From assembly GCF_014268755.2 (NCBI RefSeq), contig NZ_CP077093.1, positions 6,322,501 to 6,386,500 on the forward strand: DNA of 64,000 bases, read 5' to 3'. Under the pieces are notes generated by a model. That model saw nothing but the letters and a program-made list of their open reading frames with translations, searched no databases and had not been told where the DNA came from. The translations under genes were made by a program, and so were the position numbers. This DNA comes from Pseudomonas vanderleydeniana (GTDB lineage: Bacteria > Pseudomonadota > Gammaproteobacteria > Pseudomonadales > Pseudomonadaceae). This document shows positions 17,992 through 28,220 of the stretch, in pieces. Numbering within the stretch: the first letter of the stretch is position 1; every line of letters starts with the position of its first letter.

Positions 17992-18863
17992 GGTGCGGAC
18001 GAACCCTTCGCGTAGAACTCCCCGGTGAGTTTCTTCAGCGACGCCGGCAAGCGCGGCCCAAGCCCGCCGACCAGCAGGGTCGGATCCAGCTCGAAGACCC
18101 GCCCGGCCTTGGCCGCGCGGGTCGAGGCCAGGATCGGGTTCTCTTTGAGCAGCGCCTGGCGGGCGGCATCGCCGCTCAGACTGCGATCGGCGAACACCAG
18201 CACCTCGGGATTCAATCCGGCCAGGGCCTCGACCGAGAAAGGCTTGTAGCCATTATGGGTGGCCAGGTTATGCCCGCCGGCCTGGGTCACCAGCCATTCG
18301 GCGGCGGTGCCCTTGCCGGCGATCAGCGGCTTGCCCCCGGCATTTCCGATCAGCAGCAAGACCCCTGGCGCCGGCTGCCCGGCCTGAACCTGCCTGAGGC
18401 TGGCCTGCTGCTGGTCGAGCTGCTGCCGGTAACCCTGGAACAGCTGCGCGGCCCGCGGCTCGTCACCCAGCAACCGGCCCAGGTGCTGCAGGTTGCCTTG
18501 CAGGCTCGGCAGGTCCGGCTCGGCGGAGAACAATTCGACCCGCACTCCGGCGCCACGCACCTGCGCCAGAACGGGTGGCGGCCCCATTTCCTCGGTACCG
18601 ATCAGGATCTGCGGGCGCAGGCTCAGGATGCCCTCGGCCGACAGCTGGCGCTGATAACCGATGCTTGGCAGGGCCTTGAGCGTCTCGGGGTGCTGGCTGG
18701 TGGTGTCGACCCCCACCAGGTGCGACTCCGCACCCAGCGCACTGACCCACTCCGACAACGCGCCGCCGGCACTGACCCAACGCTGCGGCACTTGCTCGGC
18801 CATCACCGCATGGCTGAGCGCAAGCCCGGCCCCCAGTGCAATCAGACATGAACTCAGGCGCAT
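17988..18863 (-). CDS. hmuT: Periplasmic heme-binding protein of the ABC importer
   Basis: 291 aa. A signal peptide (MRLSSCLIALGAGLALSHAVMA) precedes a type III periplasmic binding fold (helical backbone family: RWVSAGGALSEWVSALGAESHLVGVD). It binds heme in the periplasm and delivers it to HmuUV. ATG at 18863 has GAAGGAT upstream; a TTG two codons earlier is less likely. First gene of hmuTUV. Confidence 0.93.
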   Translation of the reverse strand: MRLSSCLIALGAGLALSHAVMAEQVPQRWVSAGGALSEWVSALGAESHLVGVDTTSQHPETLKALPSIGYQRQLSAEGILSLRPQILIGTEEMGPPPVLAQVRGAGVRVELFSAEPDLPSLQGNLQHLGRLLGDEPRAAQLFQGYRQQLDQQQASLRQVQAGQPAPGVLLLIGNAGGKPLIAGKGTAAEWLVTQAGGHNLATHNGYKPFSVEALAGLNPEVLVFADRSLSGDAARQALLKENPILASTRAAKAGRVFELDPTLLVGGLGPRLPASLKKLTGEFYAKGSSAP

Positions 18864-18946
18864 GGACAAATATCCTTCGAAAGATGATCGAGCGACAGGC
18901 CCCAGGGACAGGCAGGTGCCCGTTCGCCCTCGAGCAAACGGTTATT

Positions 18947-18973
18947 TGATAATTATTTGCATTTGGACGTCAA
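18947..18973 (-). promoter_or_regulatory. hmuTUV promoter with Fur box
   Basis: Minus-strand TTGACG (18968-18973), a 16-nt spacer and TATCAA. The 15-bp sequence at 18947-18961 reads on the plus strand TGATAATTATTTGCA, matching 12 of 14 defined positions of the 7-1-7 Fur consensus TGATAATnATTATCA. It covers the -10 region, so iron repression is expected. Confidence 0.75.
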
Positions 18974-19068
18974 CCCGAGACATCTCCTGTCACAGGTTTC
19001 ACCCCATCCCATCGCCTGCCGTATCCTTCCCCTTAATTAAAGGCCGGAGCGGCTTGCAAAGGATCGAA

Positions 19069-19386
19069 ATGAAATTTCTCTGTGCTTCAGACACCCTCGC
19101 CGACAACAGCAGCCGTGGCTTCGACCTGGACGGCAGCCCGCTGCTGGCAGTGCGTCGTGCCGGGCAGGTGTATGTCTATCGCAATCGCTGCCCACACCGT
19201 GGCATTGCCCTCGAATGGCAACCCGACCAGTTCCTCGATCCCAGCGCCAGCCTGATCCAGTGCGCCACCCATGGCGCACTGTTCCTGATCGAAAACGGTG
19301 AATGCGTGGCCGGGCCCTGTGCCGGCCAGTCGCTGACGGCGCTGCCCTGCCGGGAAGACGCCGAGGGCATCTGGGTGCGGGCCTAG
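19069..19386 (+). CDS. Rieske [2Fe-2S] ferredoxin-like protein
   Basis: 105 aa with a complete Rieske cluster motif: Cys41-x-His43 (CPHRG) and Cys65-x2-His68 (CATHG). No other domain is present, so it is a stand-alone Rieske ferredoxin whose electron partner cannot be told from here. ATG at 19069 behind AAAGGAT. Its TAG stop shares the CTAG palindrome at 19383-19386 with the stop of convergent sfsA. Confidence 0.88.
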   Translation: MKFLCASDTLADNSSRGFDLDGSPLLAVRRAGQVYVYRNRCPHRGIALEWQPDQFLDPSASLIQCATHGALFLIENGECVAGPCAGQSLTALPCREDAEGIWVRA

Positions 19387-20090
19387 AGTAGTACTGGCAG
19401 GCGCCGGTCCACGCGAACTTCCTCAGGCGTCAGGCTGACCCCGTAGGCCAACACCTCGACACCTGCCGCCACTGCCTCACGCAGGGCCTGGGCGTAGCCG
19501 GGATCGATTTCCTGTGCCGGACGCACCGCCTCGATTCCGGTCAGGTTGACGCAGTACAACTGCACCGCCCGTACCCCCTCGCGCGCCAGCGCGGCCAGTT
19601 CGCGCAGGTGCTTGGCGCCGCGCTGGGTGACGGCATCCGGAAAGGCCGCCACCGCGGAGTCATCGAAGCCGAGGGTGACACTTTTGACCTCGACGAACGC
19701 CGGCCCCGTCGGGTAGTCCAGGCGGAAATCGACCCGGCTGTTCTCCTGGCCGTAGGCAACTTCGCGCTTCAAGCCGGTGAAGCCATCGAGTTCACTGATC
19801 AGCCCGGCACGCAGGGCCTCCTCGACCAGCGGGTTGGCCCGTGCCGTATTGATGCATGCCAGCCGTCCCTGGGGCGTCTCGCCGATTTCCCAGGTCCCGG
19901 GCAGCTTGCGCTTGGGGTCGTTGGAACGGCTGAACCAGACCTGCCCGCCTTCGACCATGCAGTTGAGCATCGAGCCGGTGTTCGGGCAGTGGATAGTCAG
20001 CCATTCACCGCTGGCGGTCTCGATATCCGCCAGGAAGCGCTTGTAGCGCTTGATCAGCCGTCCCTCTTCGAGTGCAGGAGAAAAACGCAT
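19383..20090 (-). CDS. sfsA: SfsA family protein (sugar fermentation stimulation homologue)
   Basis: 235 aa, full family length, with the conserved FVEVKSVTL and [11 protein letters not shown] nuclease-like core (an E-x-K motif as in restriction-endonuclease folds) and the N-terminal [12 protein letters not shown]. coli SfsA was linked to mal gene expression, but the biochemical role is unclear. The start overlaps the stop of the upstream aminotransferase (TGATG). Confidence 0.92.
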   Translation of the reverse strand: MRFSPALEEGRLIKRYKRFLADIETASGEWLTIHCPNTGSMLNCMVEGGQVWFSRSNDPKRKLPGTWEIGETPQGRLACINTARANPLVEEALRAGLISELDGFTGLKREVAYGQENSRVDFRLDYPTGPAFVEVKSVTLGFDDSAVAAFPDAVTQRGAKHLRELAALAREGVRAVQLYCVNLTGIEAVRPAQEIDPGYAQALREAVAAGVEVLAYGVSLTPEEVRVDRRLPVLL

Positions 20091-21262
20091 CAGCCTTGCC
20101 AGCTCCGCAGGCCACGGGCAATCCGCTCCACCGCCTGCTGCAGGCGCGGCAGGCTCTGGGTATAGGCAAAACGCACATGATGGCTGGCCAGGTGATGACC
20201 GAAATCCAGGCCCGGAGTGAACGCCACGTGCTCGGTCTCCAGGAAATGCTTGCAGAACGCGAAGGCATCGCCGCCGAACGCGCTGACATCCGCGTACAGG
20301 TAGAACGCGCCTTCAGGCTCCACCGCGATGCCGAAGCCCAGCTCGCGCAACGCCGGCAGAAGGAAGTCCCGACGACGGGCAAATTCGGCGCGACGCTCTT
20401 CGAGAATGCTCAGGGTCTGCGGCTCGAAACAGGCCAGGGCGGCATGCTGGGCCATGCTCGGGGCGCTGATGTAGAGGTTCTGCGCCAGTTTCTCCAGTTC
20501 AGCCACGGCCTCCGGCGGTGCGACCAGCCATCCCAGGCGCCAACCGGTCATGCCGAAATATTTGGAAAAGCTATTTAGAACGAAGGCACTGTCATCGACT
20601 TCGAGCACGCTGGTGGCGTCGCAACCGTAGGTCAGCCCGTGGTAGATCTCGTCCACCACCAGGTGACCGCCATGGCCCTTGACCGCCTTCGACAGGCTCG
20701 CCAGTTCATCACCGCCCAGCAAGGTCCCGGTCGGGTTCGCCGGGGAGGCGACGAGGGCACCCACGCTGTTCTCGTTCCAATGCCGGTCGACCAGCTCGGC
20801 CGTCAGCTGATAGCGCACATCCGGTCCGACCGGTACTAACTGTGCAGCCCCTTCGACCAGGCGCAGGAAGTGACGATTGCACGGGTATCCCGGATCGGCC
20901 AGCAACCAGTGCCTGCCCGGGTCGACCAGCAGGCTGCTGGCCAACAGCAATGCCCCGGAACCACCGGGCGTGACCAGGATGCGTTGCGGGTCGATCGCCA
21001 GGCCATAGCGCTGGCGGTAGAACCCGGAGATCGCCTCGCGCAGCTCCGGCAAGCCACGGGCGGCGGTGTAGCGGGTCTTGCCCGCGGCCAGGGCCGCCTG
21101 GCCGGCCTGGATGATCGGCTCGGCAGTGGTGAAATCCGGCTCACCGATTTCGAGATGGATCACGTCGTGCCCGGCGGCCTGCAATTCGTTGGCGCGCGCC
21201 AGCAGGGCCATCACGTGGAACGGTTCGATCGCGCGGCTGCGCGCACTGTAGGACTGAGCCAT
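20090..21262 (-). CDS. PLP-dependent aminotransferase, class I/II
   Basis: 390 aa, fold-type I aminotransferase. The PLP lysine lies in [16 protein letters not shown], with the substrate/PLP motifs PANPTGT and VDEIYHGL upstream. The substrate is not deducible; the family includes aspartate/aromatic and methionine transaminases. ATG at 21262 has GGAAGG upstream; the open frame continues to 21304 without family similarity. The position next to dksA is the same as in P. aeruginosa (PA4722, from memory). Confidence 0.9.
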   Translation of the reverse strand: MAQSYSARSRAIEPFHVMALLARANELQAAGHDVIHLEIGEPDFTTAEPIIQAGQAALAAGKTRYTAARGLPELREAISGFYRQRYGLAIDPQRILVTPGGSGALLLASSLLVDPGRHWLLADPGYPCNRHFLRLVEGAAQLVPVGPDVRYQLTAELVDRHWNENSVGALVASPANPTGTLLGGDELASLSKAVKGHGGHLVVDEIYHGLTYGCDATSVLEVDDSAFVLNSFSKYFGMTGWRLGWLVAPPEAVAELEKLAQNLYISAPSMAQHAALACFEPQTLSILEERRAEFARRRDFLLPALRELGFGIAVEPEGAFYLYADVSAFGGDAFAFCKHFLETEHVAFTPGLDFGHHLASHHVRFAYTQSLPRLQQAVERIARGLRSWQG

Positions 21263-21571
21263 TGGCCTTCCTTGCATTCGTGTAGGCAAAATCGGGTTGG
21301 GCAAAATCCGATCTTACCCGAGCGCAGCCCACCGGGAACCTTTAAAACATCGGCGAAGTCCATGAAGACCGGCGGCGAAGCATTCCGACATCATGGCCAG
21401 GATTGACTAAAATGAATTATCGGCCATCCCGTCCCGCCAGGCTCGACAACCGGGAGTAGCGCGCCCCGATTTGATCTGGTAAGTTCGCCCGCTTGCAGCC
21501 GCAGGGCCGGCAGGTGTCGGTGACGTTTCAATCCTGCGCAATGGATTAGAAGAGTAGAGGCGGTCCATTAC
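21263..21571 (+). promoter_or_regulatory. dksA upstream region
   Basis: A 309-bp divergent gap. The best plus-strand promoter is CCGACA (21385-21390), a 17-nt spacer and TAAAAT (21408-21413), giving a 5' UTR of about 150 nt for dksA. The region between is GC-rich and probably structured. No gene or known riboswitch is recognised. Confidence 0.35.
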
Positions 21572-22015
21572 ATGCCCACCCAAGCAAAGCAGCAAAACAT
21601 CCAGTCGATCAGCGGCTTCGAACCCTACGTTGAAAGCCAGGGCGAGGAGTACATGGGTGAGCCCATGCGCAAGCACTTCACCAAGATCCTGCAGAAGTGG
21701 AAGCAGGACCTGATGCAGGAAGTCGACCGCACCGTTGATCACATGAAAGATGAAGCAGCCAACTTTCCTGATCCCGCCGACCGCGCCAGCCAGGAAGAGG
21801 AATTCAGCCTCGAACTGCGCGCCCGCGACCGCGAACGCAAACTGATCAAGAAGATCGACAAGACCCTGCAACTCATCGAGGACGAAGAGTACGGCTGGTG
21901 CGAATCCTGCGGCGTCGAGATCGGCATCCGCCGACTGGAAGCCCGACCGACCGCTGACATGTGCGTCGACTGCAAGACCCTTGCAGAAATCAAGGAAAAA
22001 CAGGTCGGCAAGTAA
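21572..22015 (+). CDS. dksA: RNA polymerase-binding transcription factor DksA
   Basis: 147 aa, with a coiled coil (residues ~35-105, basic/acidic heptads ending in the DPADRASQEEEF tip region) and a C-terminal four-Cys zinc finger (CESCG ... CVDC). It enters the RNA polymerase secondary channel and, with (p)ppGpp, represses rRNA promoters such as those at 806-1085 and activates amino acid biosynthesis genes. Confidence 0.97.
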   Translation: MPTQAKQQNIQSISGFEPYVESQGEEYMGEPMRKHFTKILQKWKQDLMQEVDRTVDHMKDEAANFPDPADRASQEEEFSLELRARDRERKLIKKIDKTLQLIEDEEYGWCESCGVEIGIRRLEARPTADMCVDCKTLAEIKEKQVGK

Positions 22016-22033
22016 CCCTCGCCGAACTGAACG

Positions 22034-22064
22034 AACGGAGCGTGCGAACGCTCCGTTTTCGTTT
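22034..22064 (+). terminator. Intrinsic terminator after dksA
   Basis: 10-bp stem AACGGAGCGT/ACGCTCCGTT with a GCGA tetraloop and a T-rich tail (TTCGTTT), 18 bp after the dksA stop. It probably limits read-through into gluQ, 48 bp further on. Confidence 0.85.
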
Positions 22065-22111
22065 CTGCGCCTGCTGGCACCACCTGCGGATTCTCCAGTA
22101 CCCTGCCCTCC

Positions 22112-23011
22112 ATGACTGCCTCTACTGCTTCTCCCGCCTACGTCGGTCGTTTTGCCCCTACTCCCAGTGGACACCTGCACTTCGGCTCGCTGGTCGCGGC
22201 CCTGGCTTCCTACCTGGATGCCCGCGCGGTCGGCGGCCGCTGGCTGCTGCGCATGGAAGACCTTGACCCGCCACGGGAAGTGCCGGGCGCCCAGGCCGCC
22301 ATTCTGGACGCCCTGGAGCGCTACGGTTTCGAGTGGGACGGCGAACTGATCCGCCAAAGCGAACGCCACGACGCCTACGCCCAGGTACTCGATCGCCTCT
22401 TCAGCCAGGGGCTGGCCTATGCCTGCACCTGCTCGCGCAAGGAGCTGGAGGCCTACCACGGGGTCTACCCGGGCCTGTGCCGCAACCTTGGCCATGCCCA
22501 GGAGAACGCGGCCATCCGCCTGCGTGTCCCGGAGCTCAGCTACAGCTTCCAGGACCGGGTCCAGGGCGAATTGCGCCAGCACCTGGGGCGCGAAGCCGGC
22601 GATTTCGTGATCCGTCGCCGCGACGGCCTCTACGCCTACCAGCTGGCAGTGGTGCTCGACGACGCCTGGCAGGGCGTCACCGATATCGTCCGCGGCGCCG
22701 ACCTGCTCGACTCGACGCCGCGCCAGCTCTACCTGCAGGAACTGCTCGGGCTGCCGCAGCCGCGTTACCTGCACGTCCCGCTGATCATCCAGCCGGACGG
22801 CAACAAGCTCGGCAAGTCCTACCGCTCGCCGCCGCTGACCGGCGACCAGGCCACGCCGCTGCTGTTGCGCGCCCTGCGCACCCTCGGCCAGAAGCCGCCT
22901 GCCGAACTGGAACAGGCCACGCCGCGGGAAGTACTCGACTGGGGAATTGGCCATTGGGATGCCACACTGATACCCAGGGTCGCGACCCTGGCCGAAGCGC
23001 AATTGCACTGA
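22112..23011 (+). CDS. gluQ: Glutamyl-Q tRNA(Asp) synthetase
   Basis: 299 aa, a truncated GluRS-like enzyme without an anticodon-binding domain. It has the HIGH-like PSGHLHFGSL and KMSKS-like KLGKSYR motifs plus a zinc-site region (CTCSRKEL ... YPGLCR). It charges glutamate onto queuosine in the wobble base of tRNA-Asp. The dksA-gluQ linkage is conserved in gammaproteobacteria. Confidence 0.95.
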   Translation: MTASTASPAYVGRFAPTPSGHLHFGSLVAALASYLDARAVGGRWLLRMEDLDPPREVPGAQAAILDALERYGFEWDGELIRQSERHDAYAQVLDRLFSQGLAYACTCSRKELEAYHGVYPGLCRNLGHAQENAAIRLRVPELSYSFQDRVQGELRQHLGREAGDFVIRRRDGLYAYQLAVVLDDAWQGVTDIVRGADLLDSTPRQLYLQELLGLPQPRYLHVPLIIQPDGNKLGKSYRSPPLTGDQATPLLLRALRTLGQKPPAELEQATPREVLDWGIGHWDATLIPRVATLAEAQLH

Positions 23012-23087
23012 CGCCCCTTGCAGGTTGGCGCCCATCCGTTACCATCGCCGCACGTTTTCGGGCACGTCATAAAAAAGAGAGGCCAGG

Positions 23088-23264
23088 ATGTACATCTATC
23101 GATTGGTCCTGCTCCTGGTCGTCGGGATCTATCTGTTCTCGCCAGCGATCATGGACTGGTGGATCGACGCGACAGGCGCCTGGTATCGGCCGTACCTGCT
23201 CTGGCTGATCCTGATCGTCGTGACCTTCATCCTGCAGAGCCAAAAAGATGCCGATGAGCTTTAG
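23088..23264 (+). CDS. cbrX: CbrX, small membrane protein coupled to cbrA
   Basis: 58 aa: ATG at 23088 behind AGAGAGGCCAGG, stop TAG at 23262-23264. Two hydrophobic segments (YRLVLLLVVGIYLFSPAIM and LLWLILIVVTFIL) flank a Trp-rich turn. It overlaps the cbrA start region by 11 nt. From memory, an equivalent small ORF called cbrX has been described upstream of cbrA in other pseudomonads and tied to cbrA translation. Confidence 0.8.
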   Translation: MYIYRLVLLLVVGIYLFSPAIMDWWIDATGAWYRPYLLWLILIVVTFILQSQKDADEL

Positions 23265-26202
23265 CCTGACCCAGATGCTGCTGGTCAGCGCCGCCTACCT
23301 GCTGGCGCTGTTCGGCGTGGCCTGGATCAGCGAACGGGGCGTGATCCCACGCTCGATCATTCGCCACCCGCTGACCTACACCCTGTCGCTGGGCGTCTAT
23401 GCCAGTGCCTGGGCGTTCTACGGCACGGTCGGCCTGGCCTACCAGTATGGCTACGGCTTCCTCTCCAGCTACCTCGGCGTCTCCGGGGCGTTCCTGCTGG
23501 CACCGGTGCTGCTGTACCCGATCCTGAAGATCACCCGCACCTACCAGCTGTCGTCACTGGCCGACCTGTTCGCCTTCCGCTTCCGCAGCACCTGGGCCGG
23601 CGCGCTGACCACGGTATTCATGCTGATCGGCGTGCTGCCACTGCTGGCCCTGCAGATCCAGGCCGTGGCCGACTCCATCGGCATCCTCACCCGCGAGCCG
23701 GTGCAGCATCGCGTGGCCCTGAGTTTCTGCGCCCTGGTCACGCTCTTCACCATCTTCTTCGGCTCCCGGCACATCGCCACCCGGGAAAAGCACCAGGGCC
23801 TGGTGTTCGCGATCGCGTTCGAGTCGGTGATCAAGCTGGTGGCCATCGGCGGCGTCGGTCTCTATGCCCTCTACGGCGTATTCGACGGCCCGCAGCAACT
23901 GGAACTGTGGCTGCTGCAGAACCAGACCGCCCTCGCCGCCCTGCACACCCCGCTGCAGGAAGGCCCCTGGCGCACCCTGCTGCTGGTGTTCTTCGCCTCG
24001 GCGATCGTGATGCCGCACATGTATCACATGGCCTTTACCGAGAACCTCAACCCGCGCTCGCTGGTCAGCGCGAGTTGGGGCCTGCCGCTGTTCCTGTTGC
24101 TGATGAGCCTGGCGGTACCGCTGATTCTCTGGGCTGGCCTGAAGCTGGGTGCCACCACCAACCCGGAGTACTTCACCCTCGGTATCGGTATCGCCGCGAA
24201 CAACCCGGCCCTGGCCCTGCTGGCCTACGTCGGTGGGCTGTCAGCGGCCACCGGGCTGATCATCGTCACCACCCTGGCCCTCTCCGGCATGGCCCTGAAC
24301 CACCTGGTGCTGCCGCTCTACCAGCCACCGGCCGAGGGCAACATCTACCGCTGGCTGAAGTGGACCCGCCGCGCCCTGATCGTCGCGATCATCATGGCCG
24401 GCTATGGCTTCTACCTGCTGCTGGGCGCCGAACAGGACCTGGCCAACCTCGGTATCGTCGCCTTCGTCGCCACCCTGCAATTCCTGCCGGGCGTGCTGTC
24501 GGTGCTGTACTGGCCGACCGCCAACCGGCGCGGTTTCATCGCCGGTCTGATGGCCGGGGTGCTGGTGTGGCTGGTGACCATGATGCTGCCGCTGGTCGGC
24601 AACCTGCAGGGTTTCTATATTCCGCTGCTGAACATGATCTACGTGCTGGACGACACCAGTTGGCATATGGCGGCGATCGCCTCGCTGGCGGCCAACGTGC
24701 TGATGTTCACCCTGGTCTCGCTGTTCAGCAATGCCAGCACCGAGGAGGCCAGTGCCGCCGAGGCCTGCGCAGTCGACAACGTCCGTCGTCCGCAGCGCCG
24801 CGAACTGCATGCCGCCTCGCCCCAGGAGTTCGCCACGCAACTGGCCAAGCCGTTGGGAGCCAAGGCGGCGCAGAAGGAAGTCGAACAGGCCCTGCGCGAC
24901 CTCTACCTGCCCTTCGACGAGCGCCGCCCCTACGCCCTGCGTCGCCTGCGCGACCGGATCGAGGCCAACCTGTCCGGCCTGATGGGGCCGAGCGTGGCCC
25001 AGGACATGGTCGAGACCTTCCTGCCCTACAAGGCTGGCGGCGAAAGCTACGTGACCGAGGACATCCACTTCATCGAAAGCCGACTCGAGGATTACCACTC
25101 GCGCCTGACCGGCCTGGCCGCCGAACTCGATGCCCTGCGCCGCTACCACCGCCAGACCCTGCAGGAATTGCCGATGGGCGTCTGCTCGCTGGCCAAGGAC
25201 CAGGAAATCCTGATGTGGAACAGGGCCATGGAGGAACTCACCGGCGTCGCCGCGCAACGAGTGGTCGGCTCGCGCCTGCCGACCCTGGGCGAGCCGTGGA
25301 GAGAATTGTTGCAAGGTTTTATCAACCTGCCGGACGAACACCTGCACAAGCAACGCCTGGCCCTCGACGGCCAGACCCGCTGGCTGAACCTTCACAAGGC
25401 GGCGATCGACGAACCGCTGGCCCCTGGCAACAGCGGGCTGGTGCTGCTGGTCGAAGACCTGACCGAAACGCAGATGCTCGAGGACAAGCTGGTGCACTCC
25501 GAGCGCCTGGCGAGCATCGGCCGCCTGGCGGCCGGGGTTGCCCATGAAATCGGCAACCCGATCACCGGTATCGCCTGCCTGGCGCAGAACCTGCGCGAGG
25601 AACGCGAGGAAGACGGCGAGATCACCGAAATCAGCGGGCAGATCCTCGAACAGACCAAACGCGTGTCGCGCATCGTCCAGTCGCTGATGAGCTTCGCCCA
25701 CGCCGGCAGCCACCAGCACAACGACGAAGCGGTATGCCTGGCCGAGGTCGCGCAGGATGCCATTGGTCTGCTGGCGCTGAACCGGCGCAATTTCGAAGTA
25801 CAGTTCTTCAACCTCTGCGACCCGGACCACTGCGTCGAGGGCGACCCGCAGCGCCTGGCGCAAGTGTTGATCAACCTGCTGTCCAACGCCCGTGACGCCT
25901 CGCCTGCCGGCAGCGCGGTACGGGTCAAGAGCGAGGCCTTCGAACATACCGTCGATCTGATCGTCGAAGATGAAGGCACCGGCATTCCGAAGAACATCAT
26001 GGATCGATTGTTCGAACCCTTCTTCACCACCAAGGATCCTGGCGAAGGTACCGGACTGGGCCTTGCACTGGTCTATTCCATCGTTGAAGAGCATTATGGA
26101 CAAATCACCATCGACAGCCCGGCTGACACCGAAAGCCAACGAGGCACCCGTATCCGGATAACCCTGCCCCGTCATGTCGAAGCGACGTCCGCTGTGAACT
26201 GA
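23254..26202 (+). CDS. cbrA: CbrA sensor histidine kinase with SLC5 transporter domain
   Basis: 982 aa. The N-terminal ~500 residues form about 13 helices of the sodium/solute symporter (SLC5) type. A STAC-like linker, a PAS domain ([18 protein letters not shown]), HisKA with phosphorylatable His ([11 protein letters not shown]) and HATPase_c (N box [10 protein letters not shown] boxes DEGTGIP and [10 protein letters not shown]) follow. It senses carbon/nitrogen status, possibly histidine, and phosphorylates CbrB. I prefer the ATG at 23254 (MSFSLTQM); ATG 23248 is also possible. Confidence 0.95.
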   Translation: MSFSLTQMLLVSAAYLLALFGVAWISERGVIPRSIIRHPLTYTLSLGVYASAWAFYGTVGLAYQYGYGFLSSYLGVSGAFLLAPVLLYPILKITRTYQLSSLADLFAFRFRSTWAGALTTVFMLIGVLPLLALQIQAVADSIGILTREPVQHRVALSFCALVTLFTIFFGSRHIATREKHQGLVFAIAFESVIKLVAIGGVGLYALYGVFDGPQQLELWLLQNQTALAALHTPLQEGPWRTLLLVFFASAIVMPHMYHMAFTENLNPRSLVSASWGLPLFLLLMSLAVPLILWAGLKLGATTNPEYFTLGIGIAANNPALALLAYVGGLSAATGLIIVTTLALSGMALNHLVLPLYQPPAEGNIYRWLKWTRRALIVAIIMAGYGFYLLLGAEQDLANLGIVAFVATLQFLPGVLSVLYWPTANRRGFIAGLMAGVLVWLVTMMLPLVGNLQGFYIPLLNMIYVLDDTSWHMAAIASLAANVLMFTLVSLFSNASTEEASAAEACAVDNVRRPQRRELHAASPQEFATQLAKPLGAKAAQKEVEQALRDLYLPFDERRPYALRRLRDRIEANLSGLMGPSVAQDMVETFLPYKAGGESYVTEDIHFIESRLEDYHSRLTGLAAELDALRRYHRQTLQELPMGVCSLAKDQEILMWNRAMEELTGVAAQRVVGSRLPTLGEPWRELLQGFINLPDEHLHKQRLALDGQTRWLNLHKAAIDEPLAPGNSGLVLLVEDLTETQMLEDKLVHSERLASIGRLAAGVAHEIGNPITGIACLAQNLREEREEDGEITEISGQILEQTKRVSRIVQSLMSFAHAGSHQHNDEAVCLAEVAQDAIGLLALNRRNFEVQFFNLCDPDHCVEGDPQRLAQVLINLLSNARDASPAGSAVRVKSEAFEHTVDLIVEDEGTGIPKNIMDRLFEPFFTTKDPGEGTGLGLALVYSIVEEHYGQITIDSPADTESQRGTRIRITLPRHVEATSAVN

Positions 26203-26224
26203 GACCGTCGAGAGAACCGAATCA

Positions 26225-27661
26225 ATGCCGCACATTTTGATCGTCGAAGACGAAACCATTATCCGCTCCGCACTGCGCCGCCTGCTGGAGCGCAATCAGT
26301 ACCAGGTCAGCGAGGCCGGCTCGGTACAGGAAGCCCAGGAACGCTTCAGCATCCCCTCGTTCGACCTGATCGTCAGCGACCTGCGCCTGCCCGGCGCGCC
26401 GGGTACCGAGTTGATCAAGCTCGGCCAGGGCACGCCGGTGCTGATCATGACCAGCTACGCCAGCCTGCGTTCGGCCGTCGACTCGATGAAGATGGGCGCG
26501 GTGGACTACATCGCCAAGCCATTCGACCACGACGAGATGCTGCAGGCCGTCGCGCGCATCCTGCGCGACCGCCAGAACGGCCAGGCGGCTCCGGCCGAGC
26601 GCAGCGCACCGAAGAGCGCTGGCGCGGCGGAGAAATCCCTGGGCGGCAACAGCAACGGCGAGATCGGCATCATCGGCTCCTGCCCACCGATGCAGGACCT
26701 CTATGGCAAGATCCGCAAGGTCGCGCCCACCGACTCCAACGTGCTGATCCAGGGCGAGTCGGGGACCGGCAAGGAGCTGGTGGCCCGTGCCCTGCACAAC
26801 CTGTCCAAGCGGGCCAAGGCCCCGATGATCTCGGTGAACTGCGCGGCCATCCCGGAAACCCTGATCGAGTCCGAGCTGTTCGGCCACGAGAAAGGCGCAT
26901 TCACTGGCGCCAGCGCCGGTCGTGCCGGCCTGGTGGAGGCGGCTGACGGCGGCACGCTGTTCCTCGACGAAATCGGCGAACTGCCACTGGAAGCCCAGGC
27001 GCGCCTGCTGCGCGTGCTGCAGGAAGGCGAGATCCGCCGGGTCGGTTCGGTACAGTCGCAGAAGGTCGACGTGCGCCTGATCGCCGCGACCCACCGTGAC
27101 CTGAAGAACCTGGCCAAGATCGGCCAGTTCCGTGAAGACCTGTATTACCGCCTGCACGTGATTGCACTGAAACTGCCGGCCCTGCGCGAACGTGGTGCAG
27201 ACGTCAACGAAATCGCCAACGCCTTCCTCGCCCGCCAGAGCGCCCGCATCGGGCGTAACGACCTCAAGTTCGCCGCCGATGCCGAACAAGCCATCCGCCA
27301 CTACTCTTGGCCGGGTAACGTCCGTGAGCTGGAGAATGCGGTCGAGCGCGCGGTGATTCTGTGCGAGAACCCGGAAATCTCGGCGGACCTGCTGGGTATC
27401 GACATCGAGCTGGGCGACCTGGAGGAAGAGGAATTCATCGGCCTGGCGCCAGCGCCGAGCAGCGCGGCCAACAGCAGCCACGAACCGACCGAGGACCTGT
27501 CCCTGGAAGACTACTTCCAGCATTTCGTCCTCGAGCACCAGGACCACATGACCGAGACCGAGCTGGCACGCAAGCTCGGCGTCAGCCGCAAGTGCCTGTG
27601 GGAACGTCGCCAGCGCCTGGGTATCCCGCGGCGCAAGACCGGGGCAACCAGCGAAAGCTGA
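26225..27661 (+). CDS. cbrB: CbrB, sigma-54-dependent response regulator
   Basis: 478 aa of NtrC type: receiver domain (phospho-Asp in [10 protein letters not shown]), AAA+ domain with Walker A GESGTGKE, sigma-54 contact GAFTGA and Walker [12 protein letters not shown], and a C-terminal Fis-type HTH ([19 protein letters not shown]). It activates crcZ and amino acid catabolic genes with RpoN. It lies 22 bp after cbrA. Confidence 0.96.
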   Translation: MPHILIVEDETIIRSALRRLLERNQYQVSEAGSVQEAQERFSIPSFDLIVSDLRLPGAPGTELIKLGQGTPVLIMTSYASLRSAVDSMKMGAVDYIAKPFDHDEMLQAVARILRDRQNGQAAPAERSAPKSAGAAEKSLGGNSNGEIGIIGSCPPMQDLYGKIRKVAPTDSNVLIQGESGTGKELVARALHNLSKRAKAPMISVNCAAIPETLIESELFGHEKGAFTGASAGRAGLVEAADGGTLFLDEIGELPLEAQARLLRVLQEGEIRRVGSVQSQKVDVRLIAATHRDLKNLAKIGQFREDLYYRLHVIALKLPALRERGADVNEIANAFLARQSARIGRNDLKFAADAEQAIRHYSWPGNVRELENAVERAVILCENPEISADLLGIDIELGDLEEEEFIGLAPAPSSAANSSHEPTEDLSLEDYFQHFVLEHQDHMTETELARKLGVSRKCLWERRQRLGIPRRKTGATSES

Positions 27662-27703
27662 GCGGCACAGCCCCACAGGTAACACCCTTGGATGTGAAAA
27701 AAC

Positions 27704-27729
27704 TGTTACCTCAGATTTTTCACGTAACA
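27704..27729 (+). promoter_or_regulatory. CbrB upstream activating site for crcZ
   Basis: TGTTAC (27704-27709), exactly 14 nt, then GTAACA (27724-27729): the inverted repeat reported, from memory, as the CbrB-binding consensus. Extra half-sites GTAACA (27679-27684) and GTAACG (27746-27751) flank it. The centre lies about 135 bp upstream of the crcZ start, suitable for a sigma-54 enhancer. Confidence 0.85.
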
Positions 27730-27768
27730 AAAGCCGGGTCTATCGGTAACGAAAGCCCGGCTTTTTTT
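27729..27768 (+). terminator. Intrinsic terminator of cbrB
   Basis: AAAGCCGGG and CCCGGCTTT pair around a 17-nt loop, followed by a T tract (27762-27768). Its left edge touches the right half of the CbrB site. Confidence 0.9.
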
Positions 27769-27826
27769 CGCCTCCGAAAAGCTGGAAAACCGTCGAAAGC
27801 CCCGGTTTTACTGGAGATCGCAAAAG

Positions 27827-27843
27827 TTGGCACGGCACCTGCT
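27827..27843 (+). promoter_or_regulatory. Sigma-54 promoter of crcZ
   Basis: TTGGCACGGCACCTGCT matches the RpoN consensus (TGGCACG-N4-TTGCT), with GG at -25/-24 and GC at -13/-12. It predicts initiation at about 27854, where the A-rich CrcZ sequence begins. Confidence 0.92.
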
Positions 27844-27854
27844 ATATGTTTGGT

Positions 27855-28220
27855 ACAAGAACAATAACAAGCGACGTACAAGACAATAAAAATAAGACGA
27901 ATCGACTCACGCATAACAAGAACAAAACGGCGGAGGCGCAGCTAACTGATTCTTTTGGAGAGGCGTTGTATTTGGGGCTTGCCCCACGATCAGGCCGAGA
28001 ACAACAAAAACTGCACTCGAAGCAGAGCCCGAACTGATTGGATCCACGGATCATGACGACACAGCGACCAAAGCAATCCGTTTGCTCTTGACTCCCGATT
28101 GGGAGGCGTCACAGGGAAGACCTGTGACACAGGGCGATCAACAAAAACAAAAAGCCCGCAACCATAATAAAAAGAGCACGCAACTACTTCTGGGGGAGCC
28201 TCGAGCTCCCCTTGTAGTTT
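27855..28220 (+). ncRNA. crcZ: CrcZ small RNA (Hfq/Crc decoy)
   Basis: About 366 nt between the sigma-54 promoter and a terminator. It carries six A-rich CA motifs of the AAnAAnAA type, near 27856-27870, 27883-27896, 27914-27927, 28000-28010, 28139-28153 and 28164-28176, separated by hairpins such as GTCACAGG/CCTGTGAC (28108-28128). These bind Hfq with Crc and relieve carbon catabolite repression when CbrAB is active. The short open frames here are not credible genes. Confidence 0.92.
28182..28220 (+). terminator. Terminator of crcZ
   Basis: GGGGAGC-CTCGA-GCTCCCC stem-loop, extended by an outer AACTAC/GTAGTT pairing, ending in TTT. The short T-run makes the exact 3' end approximate. Confidence 0.7.
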
